64,000 bases of DNA from Roseivivax halotolerans (GTDB lineage: Bacteria; Pseudomonadota; Alphaproteobacteria; Rhodobacterales; Rhodobacteraceae), in assembly GCF_900115815.1 (NCBI RefSeq), contig NZ_FOXV01000004.1, positions 62,001 to 126,000 on the forward strand, written 5' to 3'. The notes beneath the pieces are model-generated. The model worked only from the letters and a program-made list of their open reading frames with translations. It had not been told where the DNA came from and did no database searches. Made by a program: the position numbers and the translations under genes. Of this stretch, positions 8,817 to 17,836 are shown one piece after another (the stretch's first letter is position 1; the number at the start of each line of letters is the position of its first letter).

Positions 8817-9535
8817 GCCGCCGCCCCGTCCCGCCGGAAGGTGAGGTAATGCGGCACGCGCCCTTCGCGGAGCGCTTTCTGCTCGTAACGGGTGGAAATC
8901 CAGTCGTCCCAAGGGGTGCGCCAGTCGCGCGGCCCTTCGGCTGTCCAGGTGAATCCGGCTTTCGGCACTTCCTGCAAGGTCTGCCGGACGTAATCGGGAA
9001 TGTCCGTCGCCACACGGAACTCCGTGCCCGGTTTCATCGCGCGGGCGAGTGGCTCCAGATGCTCAGGCGTCACGAACCGGCGGCGGTGGTGCTTTTTCTT
9101 CGGCCAAGGATCGGGATAGAGCAGGAACGCCTTGTCGAGCGATGCCTCGGGCAGAACGTCGAAGAGGTCGCGCACATCGCCGGGATGAATGCGGACATTT
9201 CCCGCCGGGTTGTCGCGGAGCTTGCCGAGCAGCATCGCAACGCCGTTGATATAGGGCTCGCAGCCGATGATACCGGCCTCCGGGTTCTCCAGCGCCTGGT
9301 GCACGAGATGTTCGCCGCCGCCGAAACCGACTTCGAGCCAGACGGGCTTGCCGTCGAACATGCCGGCCACGTCGAGAGGGTTGCGCTCGGGGTTTTCTTC
9401 CCATCCGACCGGGCCCGGCGCGTAGCTTGCCAGATCCTCGTCGAGATAGGCTTCCTGCGACTTACGCAGGCCCTTGCCCTTGAGCCGCCCGTAGAAATTG
9501 CGCCAGGGGGCGCCCGTGGAATGCCGGTCCTTCAT
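8813..9535 (-). CDS. trmB: tRNA (guanine-N7-)-methyltransferase
   Basis: This encodes 240 residues. EVGFGGGEH is the S-adenosylmethionine-binding motif I, and DPWPKKKHHRRRF is the characteristic TrmB segment following motif IV. It would form m7G46 in the variable loop of tRNAs. The start (MKDRHSTGAPWRNFYGR) is the only sensible one in the frame. Its stop overlaps the birA GTG by four bases. The 42-base gap on its 5' side separates it from the EamA transporter on the same strand. Confidence 0.94.
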   Translation of the reverse strand: MKDRHSTGAPWRNFYGRLKGKGLRKSQEAYLDEDLASYAPGPVGWEENPERNPLDVAGMFDGKPVWLEVGFGGGEHLVHQALENPEAGIIGCEPYINGVAMLLGKLRDNPAGNVRIHPGDVRDLFDVLPEASLDKAFLLYPDPWPKKKHHRRRFVTPEHLEPLARAMKPGTEFRVATDIPDYVRQTLQEVPKAGFTWTAEGPRDWRTPWDDWISTRYEQKALREGRVPHYLTFRRDGAAA

Positions 9536-9577
9536 GGGGCGCGGGCATAGCGCGGCGCGCGCGCCGCCGCAACGGGC

Positions 9578-10483
9578 TCAGAGCGCGAGGATCAGAACGA
9601 GGATCGAGAGCGTCAGCACCGCGATGCCCGCGATCTCGCGCCGCGTGACGCTCTCCCGGAAGAAGAGCGCGGAGACCGCGACGGAAAAGATCAGCTCCAC
9701 CTGTCCCAGCGCCTGCACATAAGCCGCGTTCTGCAGCGTGAAGGCGGAGAACCACGACACGCTGCCTGCCATCGAGGCCGCACCGAGCCAGACGCCCCGT
9801 GCGCGCACAGCCCAAACCGCCGAGAGAGTGCCCGGCGTACGAAGCCGCAGCCAGAGGCCGAGCGCGGCCGTCTGCATCAGAGTGACAAGTGCGAGCGACA
9901 GGATTGCGCGCGTGACGGGATCGTCCGAGGCGACGGCCAGCGTTGCGCCCCTGTAGCCCACCGCCGAGATCGCGAAGAAGAAGCCCGAGCCGAGGCCGAG
10001 TGCCACCTCGCGCGGCCCGATCCGCTGCCACCAGCGGCCCGCGATCCCCGGCGTTTCGGACAAGAGCAGCACGCCCGCAAGCCCGATCAGGATCGCCGCC
10101 CAGCCGCCCGGAGACACCGCCTCGCCAAGGACGATGAAGGCGAGAAGCGCAGTCTGGATCACCTCGGTCTTCTTGAACGTGATGCCCACCGCGAAGTTGC
10201 GCGTCTCGAACAGCGCGACCACGCAGATCGTCGCAAGGATCTGCGCCAGTGCACCGGCAGGCGCGTATAGCCAGAACGCGCGCCCGAGCGGCGGCAGCCC
10301 CGTCCCTTGCAGCCAGAGCCAGAACGCCGCGCCCGCCCAGGCGAATGGCATCGCGTAGGCGAAGCGCGCAAAGCTCGACCCGGTGCTCGAGAGACCGCCC
10401 AGGCTCAGGATCTTGTGCAGTGCGAAACGCAGCGTCTGGAAGGCCGCCGCGCTCAGCGTGAAAAGGATCCAGGGCTCGATCAT
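9578..10483 (-). CDS. EamA/DMT-superfamily transporter
   Basis: This encodes 301 residues, almost entirely hydrophobic, with about ten predicted membrane helices in two similar halves, the layout of drug/metabolite transporters of the EamA family. The protein begins MIEPWILFTLSAAAFQTLRF, already in the first helix. The substrate cannot be deduced from sequence; relatives export amino acids, nucleosides or other metabolites. It lies between the aldo/keto reductase (37 bases upstream) and trmB on the same strand. Confidence 0.85.
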   Translation of the reverse strand: MIEPWILFTLSAAAFQTLRFALHKILSLGGLSSTGSSFARFAYAMPFAWAGAAFWLWLQGTGLPPLGRAFWLYAPAGALAQILATICVVALFETRNFAVGITFKKTEVIQTALLAFIVLGEAVSPGGWAAILIGLAGVLLLSETPGIAGRWWQRIGPREVALGLGSGFFFAISAVGYRGATLAVASDDPVTRAILSLALVTLMQTAALGLWLRLRTPGTLSAVWAVRARGVWLGAASMAGSVSWFSAFTLQNAAYVQALGQVELIFSVAVSALFFRESVTRREIAGIAVLTLSILVLILAL

Positions 10484-10520
10484 CTGAGCGGCGCCCGCCC
10501 GAGCGGACGAAAGGCCATGT

Positions 10521-11582
10521 TCAGTACGGGAAGGGGTGTGCCCGCCAGGCCGCGTCGAGCGCGTCCAGGCAGTCCTGCGACAGCTCCGTCTCGATCGCGC
10601 CCAGAGCGTGATCGAGTTGATCGAGCGTGGTCGCCCCGAAGATCGACGAGGTCACGAAGGGCCGCCGCGCGGACCAGGCGAAGGCCATGTGGACCGGATC
10701 ATGCCCGAAGTCGCGCGCGATCTGCAGGTATGCCGCAACCGCCTCGAAGGCCCGGTCGGTCTTGCGCCCGCCAAGATCGCCCGCTCCGCCATCAGCGACG
10801 TTCACCTCCATCCGGCTGCCTTTCGGCATCGCTCCATCCTGGTACTTGCCCGACAGAAGCCCCGCACCGAGCGGCGAATACGGCAGGAAGCCCACCTCCT
10901 CGTGCAGAAGAACCTCGGCGAGATCGGTATCGGCCATCCTGTAGAGGAGCGAGTATTCGTTCTGCACGGCATCCATGCGGGGCAGCCCCTCGGCCTCGGC
11001 GATCCGGTTGAAAGCCATCGTGCCCCAGGCGCTCTCGTTCGAGAGGCCCATCGCGCGGATCGTCCCGCGCTCGACTTCGCGGGCGGCCCAGCCAAGGACA
11101 TCCGACATGTGCTGGCGCGTTGCGGCGCTGTCCTGCTCCCAGGGTGCGAAGCTCCATTGCTGGCGAAAGGCGTAGGAGCCCCGGTTCGGCCAATGCAGCT
11201 GGTAGAGGTCGATCACGTCCGTCTTCAGCCGGCGGAGCGAGGCTTCGAGCGCCTCTGTCATCGTCGCGGGGCTGATCGGCGCGCCGTCCCGCACCGCGCC
11301 GAGCCCTGCGCCCGATACTTTCGTTGCGAGAACCCAGTCGTTTCGCCTGCCGGATTTCTCGAACCAGTCCCCGATGATCGCTTCGGTATGACCGATGGTC
11401 TCGGCCTTCACCGGGTTCACCGGATACATCTCGGCGGCATCCATGAAGTCGATGCCCGCCGCACCCGCGCGCTCGATCTGGGCATGCGCGGTCTCTGCAT
11501 CGGTCTGGGAGCCGAATGTCATCGTGCCGAGGCAGACCTCCGTCACCTCGATGCCGGACCGGCCGAGCTTGTTCTTCTTCAT
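10521..11582 (-). CDS. Aldo/keto reductase, Tas-like
   Basis: This encodes 353 residues starting MKKNKLGRSGIEV; the open frame extends much further upstream but that part is antisense to modC. The AKR catalytic tetrad is readable: D and Y in FMDAAEMY, K in LATKVSG and H in YQLHWPN. Length and the N-terminal KLGRSG...CLGTMTFG pattern match the E. coli Tas subgroup of NADPH-dependent reductases, whose natural substrates are poorly known. It follows modC by 38 bases on the same strand and may be read through from the mod operon, but no functional link to molybdate is apparent. Confidence 0.88.
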   Translation of the reverse strand: MKKNKLGRSGIEVTEVCLGTMTFGSQTDAETAHAQIERAGAAGIDFMDAAEMYPVNPVKAETIGHTEAIIGDWFEKSGRRNDWVLATKVSGAGLGAVRDGAPISPATMTEALEASLRRLKTDVIDLYQLHWPNRGSYAFRQQWSFAPWEQDSAATRQHMSDVLGWAAREVERGTIRAMGLSNESAWGTMAFNRIAEAEGLPRMDAVQNEYSLLYRMADTDLAEVLLHEEVGFLPYSPLGAGLLSGKYQDGAMPKGSRMEVNVADGGAGDLGGRKTDRAFEAVAAYLQIARDFGHDPVHMAFAWSARRPFVTSSIFGATTLDQLDHALGAIETELSQDCLDALDAAWRAHPFPY

Positions 11583-11620
11583 GTCGCTGTCTCCAAATCG
11601 TTCGGCGCGAACCCTATCCG

Positions 11621-12721
11621 TCACGCCTCGCGTCGCAAGCCCTGGCTGACATCGGTTGGCGAGACCGCGACGGATTTCATCACGGCAAAACAGGCCGTGC
11701 CTTCGGAGAGGGCGAGCGTCTCGGCGCTGCGTTGGGTGATGCGGGCGAGGATCGCGTCCTCGCCGACCTGCAGCTGAGCGATCACGCCCGGTCCTTCGCC
11801 GCGGCGAATGGCGCGCACCGTCGCGGGCAAAACGTTGAGGGCAGAGATGTTCTCGGGACGCTCTGTCGCGACGATCACGTCCTGCGCGAGGATTCGCACG
11901 CGCAGTCGCGCGCCCTCCGCCGCATCGATCCGCGGCAAATACAGCCGCCCGCCAGAGATGCGAAGCTCGGTCAACCCGTCCGCCTCGTGGCCCGCGACCT
12001 CGGCAGTCAGGACCGCGCCCGCCTCGCGCAGGCCCATCACGTGAACGAGGCTCGGATCCGAAAGAAGCGCCTCCGCCGAACCCGACTTCAGCACGCGCCC
12101 CTCTTCCAGGACAACGATATGCGTAGCGAGCCGCGCCACCTCCGAGAGGTTGTGGCTGACATAGAGGATCGGCAGGCCCGTCTCGGCCCGCAGCCGTTCG
12201 AGATAGGGCAGGATCTCGTTCTTGCGGGGCGCATCGAGCGCGGCGAGCGGCTCGTCCATGAGGAGCAGTCGAGGCTCCGACAGAAGTGCGCGGCCGATGG
12301 CGACGCGCTGCGCCTCTCCGCCCGAGAGCGCGCCGGGCCGACGGGCGAGAAGCGGCGCAATACCCAGAAGCTCGGCCACGTGATCGAGCGCGCCCTCGCC
12401 CGACAGCCCCCGCGCGCGGCGCCCGTAGAGAAGATTGCGGCGCACATCGAGATGCGGAAAAAGCCGCGCTTCCTGAAAGACATAGCCGATGCGGCGCGCG
12501 TGGACTGGCACGGAATGGCCGGCGCGCGCGTCGAACAATGTCTCGCCCTGGACCGCGACACGCCCGTTGTCTGGCGCCGCGAGCCCCGCAACCGCGTTGA
12601 CGAGCGAGGTCTTGCCCGAGCCCGATCGCCCGAACAGCGCCGTCACCCCGTCCGGGGCCTCGAAGGCCACGTCGAGTTGAAACGCGCCTTGCCGCTTCCG
12701 CACATCGACCGACAGCGTCAT
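11621..12721 (-). CDS. modC: Molybdate ABC transporter ATP-binding protein
   Basis: This encodes 366 residues. The ATG at 12721 overlaps the modB stop (ATGA), which selects it over the ATG 13 codons upstream. The ATPase domain has GRSGSGKTS (Walker A), LSGGEAQR (signature) and LLMDEPLAALD (Walker B). After about residue 280 there is a Mop/TOBE molybdate-binding domain (NVLPATVRAI...LARITQRSAETLALSEG), the feature that distinguishes ModC from other importers. Powers high-affinity molybdate import with ModA and ModB. Confidence 0.95.
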   Translation of the reverse strand: MTLSVDVRKRQGAFQLDVAFEAPDGVTALFGRSGSGKTSLVNAVAGLAAPDNGRVAVQGETLFDARAGHSVPVHARRIGYVFQEARLFPHLDVRRNLLYGRRARGLSGEGALDHVAELLGIAPLLARRPGALSGGEAQRVAIGRALLSEPRLLLMDEPLAALDAPRKNEILPYLERLRAETGLPILYVSHNLSEVARLATHIVVLEEGRVLKSGSAEALLSDPSLVHVMGLREAGAVLTAEVAGHEADGLTELRISGGRLYLPRIDAAEGARLRVRILAQDVIVATERPENISALNVLPATVRAIRRGEGPGVIAQLQVGEDAILARITQRSAETLALSEGTACFAVMKSVAVSPTDVSQGLRREA

Positions 12722-13413
12722 CGGCCCGCCACCCGCGCTGCGACCCGCCGCGCCAGCCATTCCGACAGAAAGAGAGCTGCCATCGCGATGGCAAGCGAGA
12801 TCACCACCAGCGTCATCGCCGCGCCTTCGCCGCCCGGAACCTGCAGGAAGGCATAGATCGCAGAGGGGATGGTCTGCGTCTCGCCGGGTATGTTCGAGAC
12901 AAAGGTGATCGTCGCGCCGAATTCGCCCATCGCTTTGGCGAAGGCGAGGATCGCCCCCGCGATCACGCCCGGCAGGATGAGCGGCAATGTCACCGTCGCG
13001 AAGACCCGCATCCGCGAGGCTCCAAGCGTCGCGGCGGCCTCTTCGAGTTTCGGATCGACCGCCTCGATGGCAAGTCGGATCGCGCGAACCAGAAGCGGGA
13101 AGGCCATGATGCCCGCCGCAAGCGCCGCGCCGGTCCAGCGGAAGGCGAGCGTGATACCGAAAAGCTCATGGAGCGCCGCGCCGATCGGACCCTGCCGCCC
13201 GAAGCCCAGAAGCAGCAGGTAGCCCGTTACCACCGGCGGCAGGATGAGCGGCAGGTGTACCAGCCCGTTGAGAAGGCCCCGCCCCGGAAACCGCACCCGC
13301 GCCAGAAGGTAAGCGACCGCGATCCCGAGCGGCATTGCCGCCAGCGTCGCCCAGAAGGCGACCTTGAGCGACAGGCGCACCGCCTGCCAGGCTTCGGGTC
13401 CGAGCGTCTCCAT
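12718..13413 (-). CDS. modB: Molybdate ABC transporter permease
   Basis: This encodes 231 residues with about five hydrophobic segments. The binding-protein-dependent permease (EAA) motif is visible as EEAAATLGASRMRVFATVTLPLI split by its conserved Gly, the site that docks on ModC. Together with ModA and ModC it imports molybdate for molybdenum cofactor enzymes. It starts 15 bases after modA and its stop overlaps the modC start. Confidence 0.95.
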   Translation of the reverse strand: METLGPEAWQAVRLSLKVAFWATLAAMPLGIAVAYLLARVRFPGRGLLNGLVHLPLILPPVVTGYLLLLGFGRQGPIGAALHELFGITLAFRWTGAALAAGIMAFPLLVRAIRLAIEAVDPKLEEAAATLGASRMRVFATVTLPLILPGVIAGAILAFAKAMGEFGATITFVSNIPGETQTIPSAIYAFLQVPGGEGAAMTLVVISLAIAMAALFLSEWLARRVAARVAGR

Positions 13414-13428
13414 GACCTCCGCGATACT

Positions 13429-14196
13429 CTACTCGGGAAGCGGCGCAAAGCCGTGGCGCGCGATGATGTCCGGTGCTTGAGGCCCGCCGAGCCAGCGCAG
13501 GAACGCTGCCGCGGCTTCTGGTTCCGCCGCGGCTGTGGTGACGGCTCCGACGTAGCGGATCGGCGGATGGCTGTCCTCGGGAAAGGTGCCTGCGACGCGG
13601 ACCCGCATCTCCGCGGCGGCGTCCGTCGCATAAACGATGCCGAGCGGCGCCTCTCCGAGCGCGACGAGCGCCAGCGCCGCGCGGACATTGTCGGCCTCGG
13701 CAAGGCGTGGCGCGAGCGCCTCCCACTCCCCGAGGCTTTCGAGCGCGGCGCGGGCATAGATCCCTGCCGGCACCGCATCCGTGAGCGCCACGGCGAGCCG
13801 GTCCTCAGGGCCGAGCCGGCTTGCGATATCGACGCCGGGTGCAAGCTCCGCGCTGCCTGCCGCCCCTGCCCCATGCGCGATCAGCACGAGCCGGTTGCCG
13901 AACAGCGCAGCCCGCGTCTCGGGGTCGACGGCGTCGCGCTCCTCCAGCCAGTCCATCCATTCGGGATTGGCGGAGACAAAGACATCGGCGGGCGCGCCTT
14001 GCGCGATCTGGCGGGCGAGGACGGAAGAGCCTGCGGGCGCGATGCGGATCTCGTCGCCGGAACTCTCCGAATAGATCTCCGCCGCCTCGGCGAGCACATC
14101 GCGGGTCGAGGCGGCCGCGAAGACCGTGATCTCGGCAGCCGTTCCCATGACGGGAAAGGCGAGCGCGGCGAGAAGGGAGAAGCCGGAAAGGCGCAT
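13429..14196 (-). CDS. modA: Molybdate-binding periplasmic protein
   Basis: From the ATG at 14196 this encodes 255 residues with a Sec signal peptide (MRLSGFSLLAALAFPVMGTAA) and then EITVFAAASTRDVLAEA, the ModA ligand-binding N-terminus. APAGSSVLARQIAQGAPADVFVSAN continues the family pattern when read in two parts. An in-frame ATG at 14214 is an equally possible start; neither has a clear ribosome binding site. First gene of modABC. It is divergent from the SOS-type imuA gene with 131 bases between. No molybdate-responsive ModE/MopA palindrome was recognised upstream. Confidence 0.92.
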   Translation of the reverse strand: MRLSGFSLLAALAFPVMGTAAEITVFAAASTRDVLAEAAEIYSESSGDEIRIAPAGSSVLARQIAQGAPADVFVSANPEWMDWLEERDAVDPETRAALFGNRLVLIAHGAGAAGSAELAPGVDIASRLGPEDRLAVALTDAVPAGIYARAALESLGEWEALAPRLAEADNVRAALALVALGEAPLGIVYATDAAAEMRVRVAGTFPEDSHPPIRYVGAVTTAAAEPEAAAAFLRWLGGPQAPDIIARHGFAPLPE

Positions 14197-14295
14197 AGAG
14201 ACGAAACCATACATGTTCGATGACACAATGGGTTGCACGGCGCAGAGGCCCCGGCAAGTCGCCTTTGGTCGCGATCCGGACGTCATCACCCTTGA

Positions 14296-14310
14296 GAACA
14301 AATTGCGAAC
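14296..14310 (+). promoter_or_regulatory. LexA (SOS) box of alphaproteobacterial type
   Basis: The bases read GAAC-AAATTGC-GAAC, which on the other strand is GTTC-N7-GTTC, the direct-repeat operator recognised by LexA in alphaproteobacteria such as Rhodobacter and Rhizobium. Both half-sites and the 7-base spacing are exact. The box ends 17 bases before the start codon of the ImuA-like gene, where a bound repressor would block transcription. Confidence 0.85.
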
Positions 14311-14327
14311 ATTCTAGTTTATCTCGC

Positions 14328-14924
14328 ATGACCGATCTGCTTCTCAGCCGCAAACCGCTCAAGGCGGCCCCCGCGCTCACCGTGGCGGGCGACATCGCCC
14401 TGACCGAAGGGCGCGTGCACGAGGCCTGCGGGCTTGGACGCTTCGCCTTCGCGGCTTTCCTGGCAAGGGCGGCTCAAGGGCCGGTGATCTGGATCTCGGG
14501 GCCCGGCGGCAGCGGGATGAACCCCGACGGGATGGCGCCCTTCTGTGATCCGGGACGGTTCCTGTTCGTGACCGCACGACGTCCGATCGACCGTCTTTGG
14601 GCGCTGGAAGAGACGCTCCGCGCGGGCGCGGTGGCGCTGGCCGTGGCCGATCTCGACGAAGCGCCGGGGCTGACGCCCGTGCGCCGCCTTCACCTTGCCG
14701 CCGAGACCGGGGCGGAGATGCGCCAGCGGCCCACGGGCCTTTTGCTGACACCCGGCGAGGGCGGCGCGGCGGGGGTCGAGAGCCGCTGGCATGTGAGCCC
14801 CGATCATGCCCCAAGCCGCGCTCGCTGGACGGCCCGGCGGGTGCGCGCCCGCATGGCTCCGCCCGCCGCCTTCTCGCTCCGGCACGACGAGACCGGCCTC
14901 TTCGCCGCGCCCATCCCGGTCTAG
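14328..14924 (+). CDS. imuA: ImuA-like damage-response protein (RecA/SulA fold), orphan
   Basis: This encodes 198 residues. The pattern RVHEACGLGRFAFAAFLA...GPVIWISG, then GMNPDGMAPFCDPGRFLFV, EETLRAGAVALAVAD and RRLHLAAETGAEM matches alphaproteobacterial ImuA, the accessory protein that works with ImuB and DnaE2 in SOS translesion mutagenesis. There is no intact Walker A P-loop, as in other ImuA proteins. The exact LexA box just upstream supports SOS control. Usually imuA is followed by imuB and dnaE2; here the next gene is metG, 81 bases away, so the partners are either elsewhere or absent. The frame is open upstream of 14328 but the LexA box occupies that region. Confidence 0.8.
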   Translation: MTDLLLSRKPLKAAPALTVAGDIALTEGRVHEACGLGRFAFAAFLARAAQGPVIWISGPGGSGMNPDGMAPFCDPGRFLFVTARRPIDRLWALEETLRAGAVALAVADLDEAPGLTPVRRLHLAAETGAEMRQRPTGLLLTPGEGGAAGVESRWHVSPDHAPSRARWTARRVRARMAPPAAFSLRHDETGLFAAPIPV

Positions 14925-15005
14925 AAGCCGGCCCCTCTGTTCTCTGCCGCGCCCATCCGCTAGGAGGAGCCCAAAGCTCCACCACAGGCAAAGCGACACC
15001 CGGAC

Positions 15006-16718
15006 ATGGCGCGACATCTCATCACCTCGGCAATTCCCTATATCAACGGGATCAAACACCTCGGAAACCTCGTCGGCTCGCAGCTTCCCGCTGACCTCTT
15101 CGCCCGATACCAGCGCGCACGCGGCCACGAGGTTCTGTTCCTCTGCGCGACGGACGAGCACGGCACGCCCGCGGAGCTGGCCGCCGCCAAAGCCGGGCAG
15201 CCGGTCGCGGAATATTGCGCCGAGATGCACGAGGTCCAGGCTCGGATCGCCGAGGGCTTCCGTCTCTCCTTCGACCATTTCGGGCGCTCGTCTTCCAAGC
15301 AGAATGAAAAGCTCACCCAGCATTTCGCGGGCGTTCTGGCCGACAAGGGCCTGATCCGCGAGGTCTCCGAAACCCAGATGTATTCGCCAACCGACGGGCG
15401 CTACCTGCCCGACCGCTATATCGAGGGCACCTGCCCCAATTGCGGCTTCGAGGATGCGCGCGGCGATCAATGCGACAATTGCACCAAGCAGCTCGACCCG
15501 GTGGACCTGATCGATCCGCGCTCGGTGATCTCGGGCGCGACGGATCTCGAGATGCGCGAGACCAAGCACCTCTACCTGCGCCAATCGGCGATGAAGGACG
15601 AGCTCGAGGCATGGATCGACAGCAAGACCGACTGGCCCGTCCTGACGACCTCGATCGCAAAGAAGTGGCTCAATGACGGCGACGGGCTGCAGGATCGCGG
15701 CATCACCCGCGATCTCGATTGGGGTATCCCCGTCAAGCGCGGCGACGAAGACTGGCCGGGCATGGAGGGCAAGGTCTTCTACGTCTGGTTCGACGCGCCC
15801 ATCGAATACATCGCCTCGGCGCAGGAATGGGTCGATGCCGGCAAGGGCGACGATTGGCAGCGCTGGTGGCGCACCGACAAGGGCGCGGAGGATGTGACCT
15901 ACACCCAGTTCATGGGCAAGGATAACGTGCCGTTCCACACGCTGAGCTTTCCCGCGACCATCCTCGGCTCCGGCGAGCCGTGGAAACTCGTCGACTACAT
16001 CAAGTCGTTTAACTACCTCAATTACGAGGGCGGGCAGTTCTCGACCTCGCGCGGACGCGGCGTTTTCATGGACCAGGCGCTCGAGATCCTGCCGGCCGAT
16101 TACTGGCGCTGGTGGCTTCTGAGCCATGCGCCCGAAAGCTCGGATGCCGAGTTCACCTGGGAGAATTTCCAATCCTCGGTGAACAAGGATCTTGCGGACG
16201 TCCTCGGCAATTTCGCGAGCCGCGTGACGAAGTTCTGCCGCTCGAAGTTCGGCGAAGTCGTGCCCGAGGGCGGCACTTGGTCGAAAGCAGAAAAAGACCT
16301 CACGCTTTACCTGCTGTTAAAGCTCAAAAAATACGAAGAACAGATGGAAGCGATGGAAGTGCGGAAAGCGGCTTCAACGCTTCGTGCTATGTGGGTCGCT
16401 GGCAACGAATACCTGCAGGACGCCGCGCCTTGGGCCACCTTCAAGGAAGATCCCGAACAGGCCGCGATGCAGATCCGGCTCGGCCTGAACCTGGTCCGGC
16501 TATACGCGGTTCTTTCCGGGCCGTTCATCCCCGACGCCGCGGCGCAGCTTCTCGAAGCGATGCGCGCCGAGGGCGCGGACTGGCCGGACGACATCGACGC
16601 AGCGCTTGAGGCCCTACCTGCGGGTCACGCCTTCGCGGTGCCGGACGTCACCTTCCGCAAGATCACCGATGCCGAGCGCGAGGATTGGCAGGCACGGTTC
16701 TCGGGCAAGCGCGACTGA
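15006..16718 (+). CDS. metG: Methionyl-tRNA synthetase
   Basis: This encodes 570 residues. The class I HIGH-type motif reads [16 protein letters not shown] near residue 15, a zinc knuckle is present (CPNC...CDNC around residues 145-160), and the KMSKS-type loop reads FSTSRG. The latter two mark the MetRS subgroup with FSTSR instead of KMSKS. Charges tRNA-Met and tRNA-fMet. The leader contains TAGGAGGAG about 40 bases upstream but nothing closer; start chosen because [16 protein letters not shown] must be near the N-terminus. Confidence 0.96.
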   Translation: MARHLITSAIPYINGIKHLGNLVGSQLPADLFARYQRARGHEVLFLCATDEHGTPAELAAAKAGQPVAEYCAEMHEVQARIAEGFRLSFDHFGRSSSKQNEKLTQHFAGVLADKGLIREVSETQMYSPTDGRYLPDRYIEGTCPNCGFEDARGDQCDNCTKQLDPVDLIDPRSVISGATDLEMRETKHLYLRQSAMKDELEAWIDSKTDWPVLTTSIAKKWLNDGDGLQDRGITRDLDWGIPVKRGDEDWPGMEGKVFYVWFDAPIEYIASAQEWVDAGKGDDWQRWWRTDKGAEDVTYTQFMGKDNVPFHTLSFPATILGSGEPWKLVDYIKSFNYLNYEGGQFSTSRGRGVFMDQALEILPADYWRWWLLSHAPESSDAEFTWENFQSSVNKDLADVLGNFASRVTKFCRSKFGEVVPEGGTWSKAEKDLTLYLLLKLKKYEEQMEAMEVRKAASTLRAMWVAGNEYLQDAAPWATFKEDPEQAAMQIRLGLNLVRLYAVLSGPFIPDAAAQLLEAMRAEGADWPDDIDAALEALPAGHAFAVPDVTFRKITDAEREDWQARFSGKRD

Positions 16719-16861
16719 CGCCGACCAAAGACGCGCGCCCTGAGCGTGAGCCAGCGGTGCCGGCGTGCCCAGCGCTCACGGCTGGCAATGCGCGCGCGCA
16801 CGGCGCGAAAGTCTTGGCGAATCTCGGTGCCGTCGCTCTGAATGGGTCTGAGGATCATCAT
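16625..16861 (-). CDS. Possible small basic protein divergent from LysR gene
   Basis: This frame gives 78 residues beginning [18 protein letters not shown] and is very Arg-rich ([17 protein letters not shown]). Support is an AGGAG 11 bases before the ATG, G/C-ending codons in the first 50 triplets, and a position divergent from a LysR gene, a common place for its target. Against it: the last third is antisense to the 3' end of metG and the protein resembles nothing I know. It may be non-coding. Confidence 0.3.
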   Translation of the reverse strand: MMILRPIQSDGTEIRQDFRAVRARIASRERWARRHRWLTLRARVFGRRQSRLPENRACQSSRSASVILRKVTSGTAKA

Positions 16862-16937
16862 CACGTATCTCACTCCTGTTAGTCTGAATGAGATATGGCC
16901 AAGCCTTGCTTGACCTTTGAGCGGCGATCTTCGCAAC

Positions 16938-17759
16938 ATGGGTTTCATGAATGAAACCCCAGCCTCCCTGGACGACCTCGCCCTTTTCGCCGCCGTCGCC
17001 GATGCGGGCTCGCTCGGTGAGGCGAGCCGCAGGACCGGCGTCCCCTTGCCGACCCTGTCGCGGCGCATGACGGCGCTTGAGCGCGACCTCGCACGCACAC
17101 TCTTCCTTCGCGGCAAAAGGGGTTACGCACTCAGCGCCGAGGGCGTCTCACTGGCGGCGGAGCTCAGCGGGCTCGCCGAAGTGCGCCGCCGCGTGGAGCG
17201 GTGGCGATCCCTGAGCGATGCCCGTCCGCCGGTGCGGATCACGGCCGGGTTCTGGACGTCTCACGCGATCGCGCGCAGGCTTTCCGCGGATCCCGAGCGC
17301 ACGTGGCTGCCGCATTTCGTGCCAGCCACGGCGTCTCTCGACCTTGCCCGACGCGAGGCTGATATCGGCATACGCAATGCCGCGCCGGATCATCCGTGGC
17401 TCGCACGACGGGCGCTGGCGACGGTGCGCTTCGCGGTCTACGGAACCCAAAAGGCAAAAGGCTATATTGCTGCCCCGCCCGACACGCCGTCGCAACGCTG
17501 GCTGCACGAACGGCACGGGCGCGAGATCGTCGCAGTGGCACAGGATCCCCGGATCTGCCTCGAGTTGGCCGAGGCCGGGCATGGCCTCATGATCCTGCCG
17601 ACGTTCGTAGAGAGCTCGCTCAGGAACCTTGTGCGTCGGTCAGAGCCCATCGAGGAGCTGACACATGAAAGTTGGCTGCTCGCCCATCACGACGCCCGGC
17701 AGGATCCGCCGATCCGCGCCGCGATAGACGAGATCGTGGCGATCCTCGCATCCGATTGA
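16938..17759 (+). CDS. LysR-family transcriptional regulator
   Basis: This encodes 273 residues. The N-terminal helix-turn-helix is clear: LDDLALFAAVADAGSLGEASRRTGVPLPTLSRRMTALER in one continuous domain over residues 10-50. The remainder is the periplasmic-binding-like effector domain. Starts at 16938 or 16947 are both possible; neither has a ribosome binding site, and a perfect palindrome spans both. The effector and target are unknown. Divergent from it is only a doubtful small ORF; downstream it converges on the SlyD-like gene across a terminator. Confidence 0.88.
   Translation: MGFMNETPASLDDLALFAAVADAGSLGEASRRTGVPLPTLSRRMTALERDLARTLFLRGKRGYALSAEGVSLAAELSGLAEVRRRVERWRSLSDARPPVRITAGFWTSHAIARRLSADPERTWLPHFVPATASLDLARREADIGIRNAAPDHPWLARRALATVRFAVYGTQKAKGYIAAPPDTPSQRWLHERHGREIVAVAQDPRICLELAEAGHGLMILPTFVESSLRNLVRRSEPIEELTHESWLLAHHDARQDPPIRAAIDEIVAILASD
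16940..16959. promoter_or_regulatory. Perfect palindrome over the LysR start codon
   Basis: Arms GGGTTTCAT and ATGAAACCC are separated by GA. The core TTTCATGAATGAAA fits the T-N11-A rule for LysR-type regulator sites, so it may be an autoregulatory operator. Its position on top of the candidate start codons (16938, 16947) would also place a hairpin in the ribosome binding region of the mRNA. Confidence 0.5.
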
Positions 17760-17781
17760 AGCGCCCCTTTCCCCTCAAACG

Positions 17782-17808
17782 AAAAAGGCCGGGCGCAATG
17801 CCCGGCCT
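17782..17808 (-). terminator. Rho-independent terminator of the SlyD-like gene
   Basis: A 9-base-pair stem, AGGCCGGGC/GCCCGGCCT with a 5-base loop, is followed on the minus strand by TTTTTC. It lies 29 bases past the stop of the peptidyl-prolyl isomerase gene and also separates it from the convergent LysR gene. Confidence 0.85.
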
Positions 17809-17836
17809 CTTGAACCATCATGGGGTCATCGGCGAG

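Noticed and set aside
10521-12794. 757-codon frame treated as one fusion protein with the aldo/keto reductase
   Set aside because: The upstream 404 codons are antisense-like sequence overlapping modC; the reductase starts at 11582 with a normal N-terminus.
14319-16172. 617-codon minus-strand frame opposite imuA and metG
   Set aside because: Antisense to two well-supported genes and without recognisable motifs.
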